A stretch of 64,000 nt of DNA. Source: JAKOUL01 sp035378845 (GTDB taxonomy: Bacteria > Dictyoglomota > Dictyoglomia > Dictyoglomales > Dictyoglomaceae). The DNA is taken from positions 62,001 through 126,000 of the forward strand of contig DAOSUP010000003.1 of the NCBI GenBank assembly GCA_035378845.1, given 5' to 3'. Within the stretch, counting starts at the first letter, position 1, and each line of letters opens with the position of its first letter. The notes under the pieces are model-generated. The model was not told the origin of the DNA and did not search any database. It worked only from the letters and a program-made list of their open reading frames with translations. Both the position numbers and the translations under genes were made by a program. Below, piece by piece: positions 17,094 through 26,909 of this stretch.

Positions 17094-18405
17094 ATATCAC
17101 ATTCTAACATACGGTTGCCAGATGAATAAATCAGATTCTGAAAAGATGGCAGGTATTTTGGAGAGTCTTGGGTATACTCAATCAGAAAAAATGGAAGAGG
17201 CAGATATTATTCTTTTAAATACTTGCTCTGTTAGAAAAAGGGCAGAGGAGAAGGTATTTGGAAAATTGGGGGAACTTAATAAATTGAAAAGAAAGAGACC
17301 AGACATACTTATCGGAATTTCAGGATGTATGGCTCAAAGAATGAACGAAGAAATTATAGAAAAATTTCCTTATATTGACTTTGTGCTTGGTAGTTATAAG
17401 TTTGTAAAACTTCCAGAGATTATTAGGAAATTGGAAAATGGAGAAAAGGCAGTTTTAGTTGAGGAAGACCCTTATCCAGAAGATATAGATTGGAAGATTA
17501 TAAAAAGAGAAAGTAAATTTCAAGCGTGGGTGCCTATAATTTATGGATGTAATAATTTCTGTACTTATTGCATTGTTCCATATCTAAGAGGAAGAGAAAA
17601 AAGTAGGAAGAAAGAAGATATAGTAAATGAAATTAGAGATCTTGCTAATCAAGGAGTAGTAGAAGTTACTCTTTTAGGACAAAATGTGGATTCTTATGGT
17701 AAGGATCTTGGAAATACTGATCTTGCTGATCTTCTTTCTGAAATTCATGAAATTCCAGGTATAAAAAGAATAAGATTTCTTACCTCACACCCGAGAGATG
17801 TTACTGATAAATTAATAGAAACTGTAGCAAGACTTCCAAAGGTCTGTCCTCATTGGCATTTACCTCTTCAAGCAGGATCTGACAGAATTCTAAAGAAGAT
17901 GGGAAGGGGCTATACCTATCAGGACTATAAAAATCTTATTGAAAAGATTAGAGATAGAGTCCAAGATTCTTCATTCTCTACAGATATAATAGTGGGATTT
18001 CCAGGAGAAGAAGAAGAGGATTTCCAGGCAACAAGAAAAGCCTTGAAAGAACTACAATTTGATACAGTAAATTTAGCTATTTATTCGCCAAGACCAGGTA
18101 CTGTTGCATCTAACTTTGAAGATATGGTGCCTCTCTCTAAAAAAAAGGAATGGTTTGAAGAGCTTGAGAATCTTCAAAGGAAAATTATATATGAAAAGAA
18201 TTTGTCAATGGTTGGGAAGGAAGAAGTAATACTTGCGGAGGGAACTAATCCTAAGGATTCAGAAGAGCTTACTGGAAGAACGAAAAATTTCAGACTCGTT
18301 TTTTTTAGAGGTAGCAAAGAGATGATTGGAAAGTTTTATGTTATAAGAATAATAGAAGCAAGGCTGTGGTCTTTGAAAGGGGAGATTGTTAAAGAGGTAG
18401 AGTAA
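17086..18405 (+). CDS. miaB: tRNA-2-methylthio-N6-dimethylallyladenosine synthase
   Basis: MiaB is a radical-SAM methylthiotransferase that adds the ms2 group to i6A37 of tRNA. The protein shows the N-terminal UPF0004 domain (TYGCQMNKSDSEKM, LNTCSVRKRAEEK, GCMAQR), the radical-SAM cluster CNNFCTYCIVPYLRGREKSR and a C-terminal TRAM domain. Length 439 is normal. It acts after MiaA, which is encoded four genes later in the same operon. ATG 17086 overlaps the kinase gene. Confidence 0.96.
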   Translation: MPKYHILTYGCQMNKSDSEKMAGILESLGYTQSEKMEEADIILLNTCSVRKRAEEKVFGKLGELNKLKRKRPDILIGISGCMAQRMNEEIIEKFPYIDFVLGSYKFVKLPEIIRKLENGEKAVLVEEDPYPEDIDWKIIKRESKFQAWVPIIYGCNNFCTYCIVPYLRGREKSRKKEDIVNEIRDLANQGVVEVTLLGQNVDSYGKDLGNTDLADLLSEIHEIPGIKRIRFLTSHPRDVTDKLIETVARLPKVCPHWHLPLQAGSDRILKKMGRGYTYQDYKNLIEKIRDRVQDSSFSTDIIVGFPGEEEEDFQATRKALKELQFDTVNLAIYSPRPGTVASNFEDMVPLSKKKEWFEELENLQRKIIYEKNLSMVGKEEVILAEGTNPKDSEELTGRTKNFRLVFFRGSKEMIGKFYVIRIIEARLWSLKGEIVKEVE

Positions 18406-18408
18406 ATT

Positions 18409-20970
18409 ATGGAAAACATGACTCCTCTATATAAACAGTATAAGAGTATAAAAGATAAGTTTTCTGATACTATTCTTCTTTTCAGGCTTGGGGATTTTTA
18501 TGAGGCATTTGAAGAGGATGCTAAAATAATCTCTCAAGAACTTGATATTGTTCTTACTTCTAAGGAGGTAGGAAAGGGAAAAAGGATTCCCATGGCTGGA
18601 GTACCTTATCATGCTTTAGATAGTTACCTTTCAAAGTTGGTTCAGAAAAATTATAAGGTAGCCATATGTGAGCAAATGGAAGATCCTGCTTTAGCAAAAG
18701 GGCTTGTAAAAAGAGAAGTGGTTCGTGTAATTACTCCTGGCACTCTATTAGAAGATACACTTCTTGAGGATAAGAATAATAATTTTTTAACCTCCCTTTT
18801 TGCTTTGAATAGAGAAAGTATAGGAATGTCTGCCATAGATGTTTCTACAGGTGAGTTTTTGGCTACAGAATGGAGCGGATCTGATGCTAAAGAAATTATA
18901 TACTCAGAGTTAATAAGAATTAAGCCTAAGGAAATAATACTATCTATTTCTTTTAGAGATTATTTTGGGAATATACTTTCAGATCTGAAGAGGGAACTTG
19001 ATCCTAAAGTAACTTTTGTCTCTGAAGATTATTTTAATACTGTAGATTATTCTTTAGAATTTGCGGAGGATAAAGATCGCTATTCTTTGGGTCTTAAGGC
19101 TGCTTATGGCATTTTAAACTATATAAAAGAGGTTATGTTTACCATACCAACACATATTAAAAAGCTTGAGTTCTATAAACCTCAGCAATTTCTTATTCTT
19201 GATAGTACAGCAATAAAACATTTAGAACTATTTGAAACAGTAAGAGAAGGGCAGAGAAGAGGAAGTCTCATCTGGGTTCTTGATAAAACATTGACATCTA
19301 TGGGAACGAGGCTTCTTAAAAAGTCTTTGTTACAGCCTCTTTTGAATGTTAATTATATAAGAAAAAGACAGGAGGCAGTTAAAGAATTCCTTGAAAAGGA
19401 AGCTTTTAGAAAAGAAATGGAAGAAACTTTGAAGGAGATACCTGATTTAGAAAGAATAAATTCAAGAATTAATTATAATATTGCAACACCTAAGGAACTT
19501 ATTTATCTAAGACAAGCTTTATATTTTCTTCCAACAATAAAGAAGATATTAGAAAATGTAGAGAGTGAAAAATTGACTGAACTAAAAAACAATCTACCAG
19601 ATCTTGAGCCTCTTTATGAGAGACTAAATAAAGCCTTAGTAGAGAGTCCCCCTGCTCATCTTAAAGAGGGAGGATTTATAAAAGACGGCTATAATCAGGA
19701 TCTTGATGATCTTCGTGGGATGTTAAGAGATAGTAGAAAGTGGCTTGCTGATCTTGAAAATAGAGAGAGAGAAAGAACTGGTATTAAGTCTTTAAAAATA
19801 GGATACAATCAAGTCTTTGGATATTATATTGAGGTAACTAAGGCAAATTTAAATCTTGTCCCATCTGAATATATAAGAAAGCAAACTCTTGTAAATGCTG
19901 AGAGATTTATTACTCCTGAATTAAAAGAATGGGAAAATAAAATCTTGCATGCAGAAGAAAACATTAAAAATCTTGAGGAGAGATTATTTCAGGAATTAAG
20001 AGAGGATGTAGTGAAAAATTCAAGAGAAATTTCTTCTTTTGCACAGATTATAGCGGAGATAGATATGTATATATCATTAGCAAAGACTGCTCGGGAATAT
20101 AATTACATTTGTCCTCAGGTTACAAATGATTATGATGTAATTATAAGGGAAGGAAGGCACCCTGTGATAGAAAGGATGCTTCCTCCTGGAGCTTTTGTGC
20201 CTAATGATGTGTATCTTAATAAAGAGAAATTTATAGATCTCATCACAGGTCCAAATATGGCAGGAAAATCTACCTATATAAGACAAACTGCTCTTATTAT
20301 TATCTTAGCTCAGATGGGATCGTTTATTCCAGCAAAAGAAGCAAAAATTGGAGTTGTAGATAGAATCTTTACGAGGATTGGAGCGTGGGATGATATCTCT
20401 TCTGGAGAGAGCACATTTTTAGTAGAGATGAAAGAAGTAGGTAATATTTTATCTCATGCTACTGACAGGAGTCTTATCATATTAGATGAGGTTGGAAGAG
20501 GTACTAGTACTTATGATGGTATTAGTATTGCTTGGGCAATTGTAGAATATATACATAATAAGATTAAAGCAAAAACTTTATTTGCCACTCATTATCATGA
20601 ACTTACAGAACTGGAGAAAGAATTAAGACATCTTAAGAATTTAAGCGTAGCTGTTCAAGAAAAAGGAAAGGATATCATCTTTCTCCATAAGATCGTAGAA
20701 AAACCTGCTGATAAAAGTTATGGTATTTATGTGGCACAACTTGCAGATCTTCCTAATGAGATTATAGAAAAAGCTGAGAAGATTCTCTTTGATTTAGAAA
20801 AAGGAAGAGAAATTCAAAAAAGGGAAGTTAAACAGCTCCCTCTTTTTACTGAAATTAACGATTCTAAATTAGAAAAGTTGAGAAATGAAATTCTCTCTTT
20901 AAATACTAATGAACTTACTCCAATTCAAGCTCTTCTTAAAATTCATGAATGGAAGGAATTGATTAAATAA
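18409..20970 (+). CDS. mutS: DNA mismatch repair protein MutS
   Basis: The 853-residue protein has the N-terminal mismatch-binding domain with the FYEAFEEDA Phe-x-Glu motif, the connector, core and clamp regions, the ATPase Walker A GPNMAGKSTYIRQ at about 614 and Walker B DEVGRGTSTYDG, then the ATHYHELTELE segment. It recognises mismatches and recruits MutL, encoded immediately downstream. ATG lies four bases after the miaB stop. Confidence 0.98.
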   Translation: MENMTPLYKQYKSIKDKFSDTILLFRLGDFYEAFEEDAKIISQELDIVLTSKEVGKGKRIPMAGVPYHALDSYLSKLVQKNYKVAICEQMEDPALAKGLVKREVVRVITPGTLLEDTLLEDKNNNFLTSLFALNRESIGMSAIDVSTGEFLATEWSGSDAKEIIYSELIRIKPKEIILSISFRDYFGNILSDLKRELDPKVTFVSEDYFNTVDYSLEFAEDKDRYSLGLKAAYGILNYIKEVMFTIPTHIKKLEFYKPQQFLILDSTAIKHLELFETVREGQRRGSLIWVLDKTLTSMGTRLLKKSLLQPLLNVNYIRKRQEAVKEFLEKEAFRKEMEETLKEIPDLERINSRINYNIATPKELIYLRQALYFLPTIKKILENVESEKLTELKNNLPDLEPLYERLNKALVESPPAHLKEGGFIKDGYNQDLDDLRGMLRDSRKWLADLENRERERTGIKSLKIGYNQVFGYYIEVTKANLNLVPSEYIRKQTLVNAERFITPELKEWENKILHAEENIKNLEERLFQELREDVVKNSREISSFAQIIAEIDMYISLAKTAREYNYICPQVTNDYDVIIREGRHPVIERMLPPGAFVPNDVYLNKEKFIDLITGPNMAGKSTYIRQTALIIILAQMGSFIPAKEAKIGVVDRIFTRIGAWDDISSGESTFLVEMKEVGNILSHATDRSLIILDEVGRGTSTYDGISIAWAIVEYIHNKIKAKTLFATHYHELTELEKELRHLKNLSVAVQEKGKDIIFLHKIVEKPADKSYGIYVAQLADLPNEIIEKAEKILFDLEKGREIQKREVKQLPLFTEINDSKLEKLRNEILSLNTNELTPIQALLKIHEWKELIK

Positions 20971-20974
20971 GTTT

Positions 20975-22693
20975 ATGGGTAAAATAATTCTTCTTCCAGA
21001 AGAGATAAGAAATAAAATTGCAGCAGGAGAGGTTGTAGAAAGACCTGTCTCGGCGGTGAAGGAATTAGTGGAAAATTCTATAGATGCAGGGGCAAAAAGA
21101 ATTACCATTGAAATTGTTAATGCTGGAGAGGATTTAATCTCTGTTACTGATGATGGCGAAGGAATGACCGAAGAAGATGCTCTTCTTGCCCTACATCGCT
21201 TTGCTACTAGTAAAATAAAGAATTCTGAGGACTTATTTCATATAAAAACATTAGGCTTTAGAGGAGAAGCATTAGCAAGTATAGCAAATATTTCCAAAAT
21301 GACCATAAAAACTAAAACTAAAGATAATAATGGTGTTGAAATTCATGTTGAAGCAGGAGATATAAAAGAGGTTTTACCTTGGGAAGGAATGCAAGGTACT
21401 ACTGTAAGAGTAGAGAATCTATTTTACAATGTTCCTGCCAGAAAAAAATTTTTAAAAAGTAGATCTACAGAGACAAATCTTATAATAGACTTTGTCAGAA
21501 AGATCTCCTTAGCTTATCCTGAAATTTCTTTTCAACTTATACAAGATGGTAATAGTAAGTTTATTACACCAGGGAATTCTAATATAGAAGATGTGATAAT
21601 AGAGCTTTTTGGTACTTCCACACTAAAATCTCTTATAAAATTTGAAAATAGTGAAGGAAATTACCGTATTGAGGGAATGTTGAGTGTTCCTGGGAAACTT
21701 ATATCTTTTAGATCTCAAGATTACTTCTTTTTAAATAGGAGATGGATCAGAAATTCTATTCTTTTACAGGCCGTAAGGGAAGGATATAAAGGAAGAATTT
21801 TAGAAAATTACTATCCTTTCGTAATTTTGTTTATAGAGGTGCCTTATGAAGAGATAGATGTAAATGTACATCCTACCAAAAGAGAAGTTAAATTTGAGAA
21901 AGATAAGGAGATATTAAACTTTGTAGAAAATTCTATTAGGAAATCTTTAGAAGAATATGATAAATCTTCCTTAGATGTTTTTGATATTGGAATAGGAAAA
22001 GAGATAGAAGGAGAAAATAAGGCAGATACCAAGATTAATGCTGAAAATTTTAAATCACTCCCATTATTTAGCGATAGAGTTTCCTTTTCCGAACCAATGG
22101 AAGAATATGTAGCCTCTCCATTAGGGGTAAAAATTATAGGTCAAGTTTTTGATAACTATATTATTGTGGAAATGAAAGATAGATTGTTTATAATTGATCA
22201 GCATGCAGCTCATGAAAGAATTAGATATGAAGAGATCAAAGAGAAAATAAATCTTGGGAAACTTCAAAATGTAGAAGTGATATTTCCTTTAATTATAGAA
22301 GTTTCTAAAGAAGAGAGAAGAATTTTGGAGGAGAAAAAAGAAATTTTAGAAAGATTTGCTTTTTCTTGGGAAGATTTTGGTCCTATGCATATTAGGTTAA
22401 ATACAATCCCTTATGAATTTTTGAATTTTGATACTCAAAGTATTGAAAATCTGTTTAAAGAGATACTAACAGATTTGGAAGAGAAAGATTTAGAGATACT
22501 TGAAAATAATATAATAAAAAGTCTTTCTTGCCATAGTGCCATAAGAAGTGGGGATATCCTTGTAAGGGAGGAGATAGAAGCCTTAGTAAAGATGATTTTT
22601 GAAAATAAAATACCTCTTACTTGTCCTCATGGTCGTCCTTTTATATGGGAGATAAAAAAAGAAGAATTAGAAAGATACTTTCATAGAAGATGA
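20975..22693 (+). CDS. mutL: DNA mismatch repair protein MutL (endonuclease type)
   Basis: The GHKL ATPase motifs (NSIDAGA, DDGEGM, GFRGEAL) are at the N-terminus. The C-terminal dimerisation domain has DQHAAHERIRYEE from about residue 408, and later SCHSAIRSGD and CPHGRP, the metal-binding endonuclease motifs seen in organisms that lack MutH. At 572 residues the linker is short. The start follows mutS by four bases and the stop overlaps miaA (ATGA). Confidence 0.97.
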   Translation: MGKIILLPEEIRNKIAAGEVVERPVSAVKELVENSIDAGAKRITIEIVNAGEDLISVTDDGEGMTEEDALLALHRFATSKIKNSEDLFHIKTLGFRGEALASIANISKMTIKTKTKDNNGVEIHVEAGDIKEVLPWEGMQGTTVRVENLFYNVPARKKFLKSRSTETNLIIDFVRKISLAYPEISFQLIQDGNSKFITPGNSNIEDVIIELFGTSTLKSLIKFENSEGNYRIEGMLSVPGKLISFRSQDYFFLNRRWIRNSILLQAVREGYKGRILENYYPFVILFIEVPYEEIDVNVHPTKREVKFEKDKEILNFVENSIRKSLEEYDKSSLDVFDIGIGKEIEGENKADTKINAENFKSLPLFSDRVSFSEPMEEYVASPLGVKIIGQVFDNYIIVEMKDRLFIIDQHAAHERIRYEEIKEKINLGKLQNVEVIFPLIIEVSKEERRILEEKKEILERFAFSWEDFGPMHIRLNTIPYEFLNFDTQSIENLFKEILTDLEEKDLEILENNIIKSLSCHSAIRSGDILVREEIEALVKMIFENKIPLTCPHGRPFIWEIKKEELERYFHRR

Positions 22694-23655
22694 AAATACC
22701 TACTGCAATAATTCTTGGTCCTACAGCAACAGGTAAAACTACTTTATCCTTAGAGCTTGCAAAAATTTTACCTATAGAAATAGTTTCTGTAGATTCTATG
22801 CAGATCTATCGGGAGATGGATATTGGTACTGCAAAACCATCAAAAGAGGAAAGGGAAAAAGTACCCCATCATCTTATAGATATAGTTCCTCCAGATTATC
22901 CATTTACTGTTGCAGAATTTAAGAAAAGAGCAGAGGAATCTATACAAGATATTTATCAAAGGGAGAAAATTCCTCTCTTAGTAGGAGGTACACCTTTATA
23001 CTATAAAGTACTCTTAGGAATATTCTCAATACCGTATGTCCCTCCAGATTATGCATTGAGAGAGAGATTAAGAGAAAAATTAGAAACAGAGGGGGAAGAA
23101 AAATTTTATGAAGAATTGAAAAAAATTGATCCTATCTCCGCATTAAAGATTCATCCTCACGACTACAAAAGGGTTATAAGAGCATTAGAGGTTTATCTAA
23201 AAACTGGAAAGCCTTTAAGTGAATTAGCCGGTAGTGAAAAGGAGGAAAAGTATTATTTATCTAAGATAGGTCTTTATATGCCTAAGGATTTACATTATAA
23301 GATTCTTGATGAGAGAGTGGATAAGATGATAGAGGCGGGATTAGTGAAAGAGGTAAGAAGATTATATGAAAAAGGTATTGATGAGAAAAAACCTTCTATG
23401 CAGGGAATAGGATATAAAGAGATTTTAATGTATTTAAAAGGAGAAATTGGCTTAGAAGAAAGTATTTATTTAATAAAAAAGAGAACAAAGCTTCTTGTAA
23501 AAAGGCAGTATACATGGTTTAAAAAGGAAAAAGATGTTCACTGGTTTGATGTCTCTGTTTATTCTCTTTCACAACTTGCTCAAATAGTTTATAATACCAT
23601 AATCAAAGATTGGGAATTACAAGGATATAATTTAGAGAAAGGCGGTGGATATTAG
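22690..23655 (+). CDS. miaA: tRNA dimethylallyltransferase
   Basis: MiaA transfers a dimethylallyl group to A37 of tRNAs that read UNN codons. Visible motifs are the P-loop GPTATGKTTLS, DSMQIYREMDIGTAKPS, the RVIRALEVY region and RTKLLVKRQYTWFKKE at the C-terminus. The 321-residue length is standard. It overlaps the mutL stop by four bases. MiaB, the next enzyme of the modification, is in the same operon. Confidence 0.97.
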   Translation: MKIPTAIILGPTATGKTTLSLELAKILPIEIVSVDSMQIYREMDIGTAKPSKEEREKVPHHLIDIVPPDYPFTVAEFKKRAEESIQDIYQREKIPLLVGGTPLYYKVLLGIFSIPYVPPDYALRERLREKLETEGEEKFYEELKKIDPISALKIHPHDYKRVIRALEVYLKTGKPLSELAGSEKEEKYYLSKIGLYMPKDLHYKILDERVDKMIEAGLVKEVRRLYEKGIDEKKPSMQGIGYKEILMYLKGEIGLEESIYLIKKRTKLLVKRQYTWFKKEKDVHWFDVSVYSLSQLAQIVYNTIIKDWELQGYNLEKGGGY

Positions 23656-23659
23656 TCAA

Positions 23660-24865
23660 ATGATTAAAAAAGCTAGAAGAATTGAGAAATTGCCACCTTA
23701 TCTTTTTGCAAGAATTGATCAACTGAAGGAAGATGCTATAAAAAGAGGAATAGATATAATAAGTCTTGGAATTGGTGACCCTGATCAGCCAACTCCTATG
23801 TCTGTGGTTCAAAAATTGTGTGAAGAAGCTTTAAATCCTGCAAATCATCGCTACCCTTCCTACGAAGGTTTATATGAGTATAGGAAAGCTGTTTCGGATT
23901 GGTATAAATACAGATTTAATGTAGAGCTTGATCCTAAAAGTGAAGTTCTTTCTCTTATAGGTTCTAAAGAAGGGCTGGTCCATATAATTTGGGGGTTAAT
24001 AGATAAAGGAGACGGAGTTCTTTATCCTGATCCAGGGTATCCTGTTTATAAGATAGCTACCATTTTTGCCGAAGGAACACCGTATTCTATTCCTCTTACA
24101 AAAGAAAACAAATTTCTCCCTAAATGGGAGGATATTCCAACTAATATAGTTAAAAAGTCAAAAGTGATGTTTTTAAACTATCCCAGTAACCCTACAGGAG
24201 CAATTATAGATAAAAAAGGGCTTGAAGAAGCAGTAGCTTTTGCAAAGGAAAATAATTTAGTACTTCTTTATGATAATGCTTATTCTGAGATTACCTTTGA
24301 TGGATTTGTAGCTCCGAGCATTTTAGAGGTGAAAGGAGCCAAGGATATAGCTGTTGAATTTGGTTCTCTCTCAAAGACTTTTAATATGACAGGATGGAGA
24401 ATTGGTTATGCAGTTGGAAATGCAGATTTGATTTCTATCTTATCTACTATAAAGACTAATGTGGATTCTGGAGTTTTTCAAGCGATTCAATACGCAGGAA
24501 TTGAAGCGTTAACTAACTTAAGAGATTTTCCAAAAGAAAGTGTGAAAATATACCAGAGAAGAAGAGATATGGTTCTTGATGCATTTAAATCTTTAGGAGT
24601 AGATATACTTCCTCCTAAAGGAACCTTCTATGTATGGGTTCCTGTACCAGAGGGCTTTACTTCTACGGATTTTTCAGCCTTTCTTTTAGAAGAAACAGGT
24701 GTATTAGTAGTTCCAGGAATTGGATACGGAGATTATGGAGAGGGATATATAAGAATATCTACTACAATTGAAGAAGATAGGCTTAAAGAAGCTCTCAGGA
24801 GAATAAAAGAATTTTTAGAAAGGGAGGACTGGAAATCGAAGAAGCCATCATTGTTGCTAAAGTAA
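23660..24865 (+). CDS. dapL: LL-diaminopimelate aminotransferase
   Basis: DapL converts tetrahydrodipicolinate directly to LL-diaminopimelate for lysine and peptidoglycan synthesis. It is a class I PLP aminotransferase; the signature is ARRIEKLPPYLFARI followed by DIISLGIGDPDQPTP, and the PLP lysine lies in SLSKTFNMTGWRIGYA. I favour ATG 23660, giving MIKKARRIEKLPPYLF as in relatives; GTG 23645 is an alternative that overlaps miaA. It occupies the place where hfq lies in the well known mutL-miaA-hfq-hflX order. Its last 31 bases overlap hflX if that gene begins at 24835. Confidence 0.9.
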   Translation: MIKKARRIEKLPPYLFARIDQLKEDAIKRGIDIISLGIGDPDQPTPMSVVQKLCEEALNPANHRYPSYEGLYEYRKAVSDWYKYRFNVELDPKSEVLSLIGSKEGLVHIIWGLIDKGDGVLYPDPGYPVYKIATIFAEGTPYSIPLTKENKFLPKWEDIPTNIVKKSKVMFLNYPSNPTGAIIDKKGLEEAVAFAKENNLVLLYDNAYSEITFDGFVAPSILEVKGAKDIAVEFGSLSKTFNMTGWRIGYAVGNADLISILSTIKTNVDSGVFQAIQYAGIEALTNLRDFPKESVKIYQRRRDMVLDAFKSLGVDILPPKGTFYVWVPVPEGFTSTDFSAFLLEETGVLVVPGIGYGDYGEGYIRISTTIEEDRLKEALRRIKEFLEREDWKSKKPSLLLK

Positions 24866-26052
24866 GTGATCTGGATGAAATAGAAGAGCTTAAACTTCTT
24901 TGTAAAACTGCAGGTTTAAAAGTAAAAGATGTACTTCTTTTTGGAGGAGATGTTGATCCTGCTTCTTTTCTGAAAGCTGGGAAACTTAATGAACTAAGAG
25001 ACTTGGTAGTTAAGGATCAATGTGATATAGTAATATTCAAAGATAATCTTTATCCTGTTCAACTTAGAAATATAGAAAATGAAATCCCAGCTAAGATTAT
25101 AGATAGAACAGTATTAATATTGGACATCTTTGCACAACATGCAAGAACTAAAGAGGGGAAAATTCAGGTAGAACTTGCACAATTAGAATATCTTCTTCCT
25201 CGTCTTACAGGAAAAGGAGAATTACTTTCACGTCTTGGAGGAGGGATTGGTACAAGAGGTCCTGGAGAGACAAAATTAGAGATGGATAGAAGAAAGATTA
25301 AGAGAAGGATTCATACATTAAAAATGCAGTTAGAAGAACTTCGGAAAGAGAGAGAGGTTCAAAGAAAAAGGAGATTGGATCTACCACAGGTTGCTTTAGT
25401 AGGCTATACCAATGCTGGAAAATCTACTCTTTTTAATCTTCTTACAAAGGCTAATGTAAAGACAGAGGATCTACTATTTGCCACATTAGATCCTACTGTA
25501 AGAAGAGTAAAATTAGGAAATGATTGGGAATTTCTTCTCTCAGATACGGTGGGTTTTATACAAAACCTTCCAGAGGAGCTTCTTACAGCTTTTAGAGCTA
25601 CCCTTGAAGAGATTTATTATGTGGATATTATTTTACATGTAATAGATGTTTCTAATAAAGATTTCCGCAAACACGTAGGGATTGTAGAAGATATTTTAGA
25701 AGATATAGGAATTGAAGATAAGACAATAATTAGAGTATATAATAAAATAGATCTATTAAATAAAGAAGAATTGAACTATTTAAAGGAAGAATTAGATTAT
25801 CATCCTTCAGTATTTGTATCAGCCTTACAAAACATAGGATTAGATAAATTGAAAAAAATTATTGTGAAGGAAATATTTAAAGGCTTAAGAGTATATAACT
25901 TAAAAATTCCTTATGAAAAATGGGGAAACTTCCAAAAAATAAAGAGCAAGATTTTTGTAGAAGAAGAGAGATATACCGATCAATTTGTGGAAGTAAAGGC
26001 AAGATTTCCTAAAGAATATAAAAAATTATTAGAGTCGGTAATAAACGTATAA
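24835..26052 (+). CDS. hflX: GTPase HflX, probable ATC start
   Basis: HflX is a ribosome-associated GTPase. The C-terminal G domain has GYTNAGKSTLFN, DTVGFIQNLP and NKIDLL, and the HflX domain has FAQHARTKEGKIQVELAQ and GGGIGTRGPGETKLE. The first conventional start in frame is TTG 25003, but that would cut into the conserved N-terminal domain: upstream, in frame, lie EEAIIVAKVSDLDEIEELK and PASFLKAGKLNELRDLV, standard HflX sequence. From the stop at 24784 to 25003 no ATG, GTG or TTG occurs. The ribosome site AGGGAGG places ATC 24835 at seven-base spacing, giving an N-terminus of the expected length; CTG 24829 is too close to the site. Confidence 0.88.
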   Translation: MEEAIIVAKVSDLDEIEELKLLCKTAGLKVKDVLLFGGDVDPASFLKAGKLNELRDLVVKDQCDIVIFKDNLYPVQLRNIENEIPAKIIDRTVLILDIFAQHARTKEGKIQVELAQLEYLLPRLTGKGELLSRLGGGIGTRGPGETKLEMDRRKIKRRIHTLKMQLEELRKEREVQRKRRLDLPQVALVGYTNAGKSTLFNLLTKANVKTEDLLFATLDPTVRRVKLGNDWEFLLSDTVGFIQNLPEELLTAFRATLEEIYYVDIILHVIDVSNKDFRKHVGIVEDILEDIGIEDKTIIRVYNKIDLLNKEELNYLKEELDYHPSVFVSALQNIGLDKLKKIIVKEIFKGLRVYNLKIPYEKWGNFQKIKSKIFVEEERYTDQFVEVKARFPKEYKKLLESVINV

Positions 26053-26055
26053 GGT

Positions 26056-26742
26056 TTAATGTTTTAGAATATTATACATTGTTATCCCATTGGAAAGCAT
26101 TGCATCATTATTAAAGAAAATAAAAACCTTCTGCACTGATAGATTTTTTATTTTTTGAGCAAAATTATAAAGCTCTTCTTTTGAATAATTATAAGCGTAC
26201 CATTCTGTTTTTCCGTGAAATCTTATATAAGCATAAGGTGTAGTGAGAATTATATTCTCAGGTAAATTAGGGGCACTTACTGAGACAAGAGTAATGGATG
26301 TCTCTCGAAGTTTTTTATAGATTTCTTCATTAAACCAATCCACTCTTCTTGGTTCTAAGGCAAATCTTGTTCCTAATCTGGTAAAATTAGCGAAAGCTAT
26401 AATATTTTCTAAGTATTCTATGGACATACTTGGTAGGATTTGAAACAGATAAAAATCTACGTAAGAGTCTAATGCTTCAAAAGAATAAAAAAATTTTGTC
26501 CAAGAGTCTCTTGCTAAGTTATTGAATTTGTGAAGGTGGGTTATAGATCTATTTACTTTTATCACAAATCTTAATTGGTCTTTAAATTTTCCCCACCCCT
26601 TTATAGTGTTCTCAGAAGGGAATCTGTAAAAACTACTATTTACTTCTACAGCATTGAAAGGAGTATTCTCTAAATACCAATTTAGATTCTTTTTAGGATT
26701 CCATGCATAACTCCATCCAGAAGTACCAATATATACTTCCAT
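26056..26742 (-). CDS. DUF72 domain protein
   Basis: The 228-residue protein opens with YIGTSGWSYAWNPK and continues with FNAVEVNSSFYRFPS and FVIKVNRSITHLHKF, the conserved start of DUF72 (YecE-like), a TIM-barrel family of unknown activity. The C-terminal TPYAYIRFHGKTEWYAY and FIFFNNDAM also fit. It is slightly shorter than many members. ATG 26742 has a GGGGGTAAGG site. It is monocistronic and its 3' end is four bases from the hflX stop on the other strand. Confidence 0.88.
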   Translation of the reverse strand: MEVYIGTSGWSYAWNPKKNLNWYLENTPFNAVEVNSSFYRFPSENTIKGWGKFKDQLRFVIKVNRSITHLHKFNNLARDSWTKFFYSFEALDSYVDFYLFQILPSMSIEYLENIIAFANFTRLGTRFALEPRRVDWFNEEIYKKLRETSITLVSVSAPNLPENIILTTPYAYIRFHGKTEWYAYNYSKEELYNFAQKIKNLSVQKVFIFFNNDAMLSNGITMYNILKH

Positions 26743-26800
26743 CTTTACCTTACCCCCATAATATTATATAATTAAATTAATTAAGATTTTCATATTTTTA

Positions 26801-26829
26801 TTGACTTTACAAAACTTTTATTTTATACT
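26801..26829 (+). promoter_or_regulatory. Promoter of rho
   Basis: TTGACT (26801-26806) and TATACT (26824-26829) are separated by 17 bases. The roughly 75-base leader to the rho ATG is rich in T and C and poor in G, which would suit Rho-dependent control, though that is inference. Confidence 0.75.
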
Positions 26830-26909
26830 ACCATGAAATTTCTGAAAACTTGTACCTTTTATCCCAACATTTTTAATCTTAATATTTTTTCCTTAAGGAG
26901 GTTTAAAGG

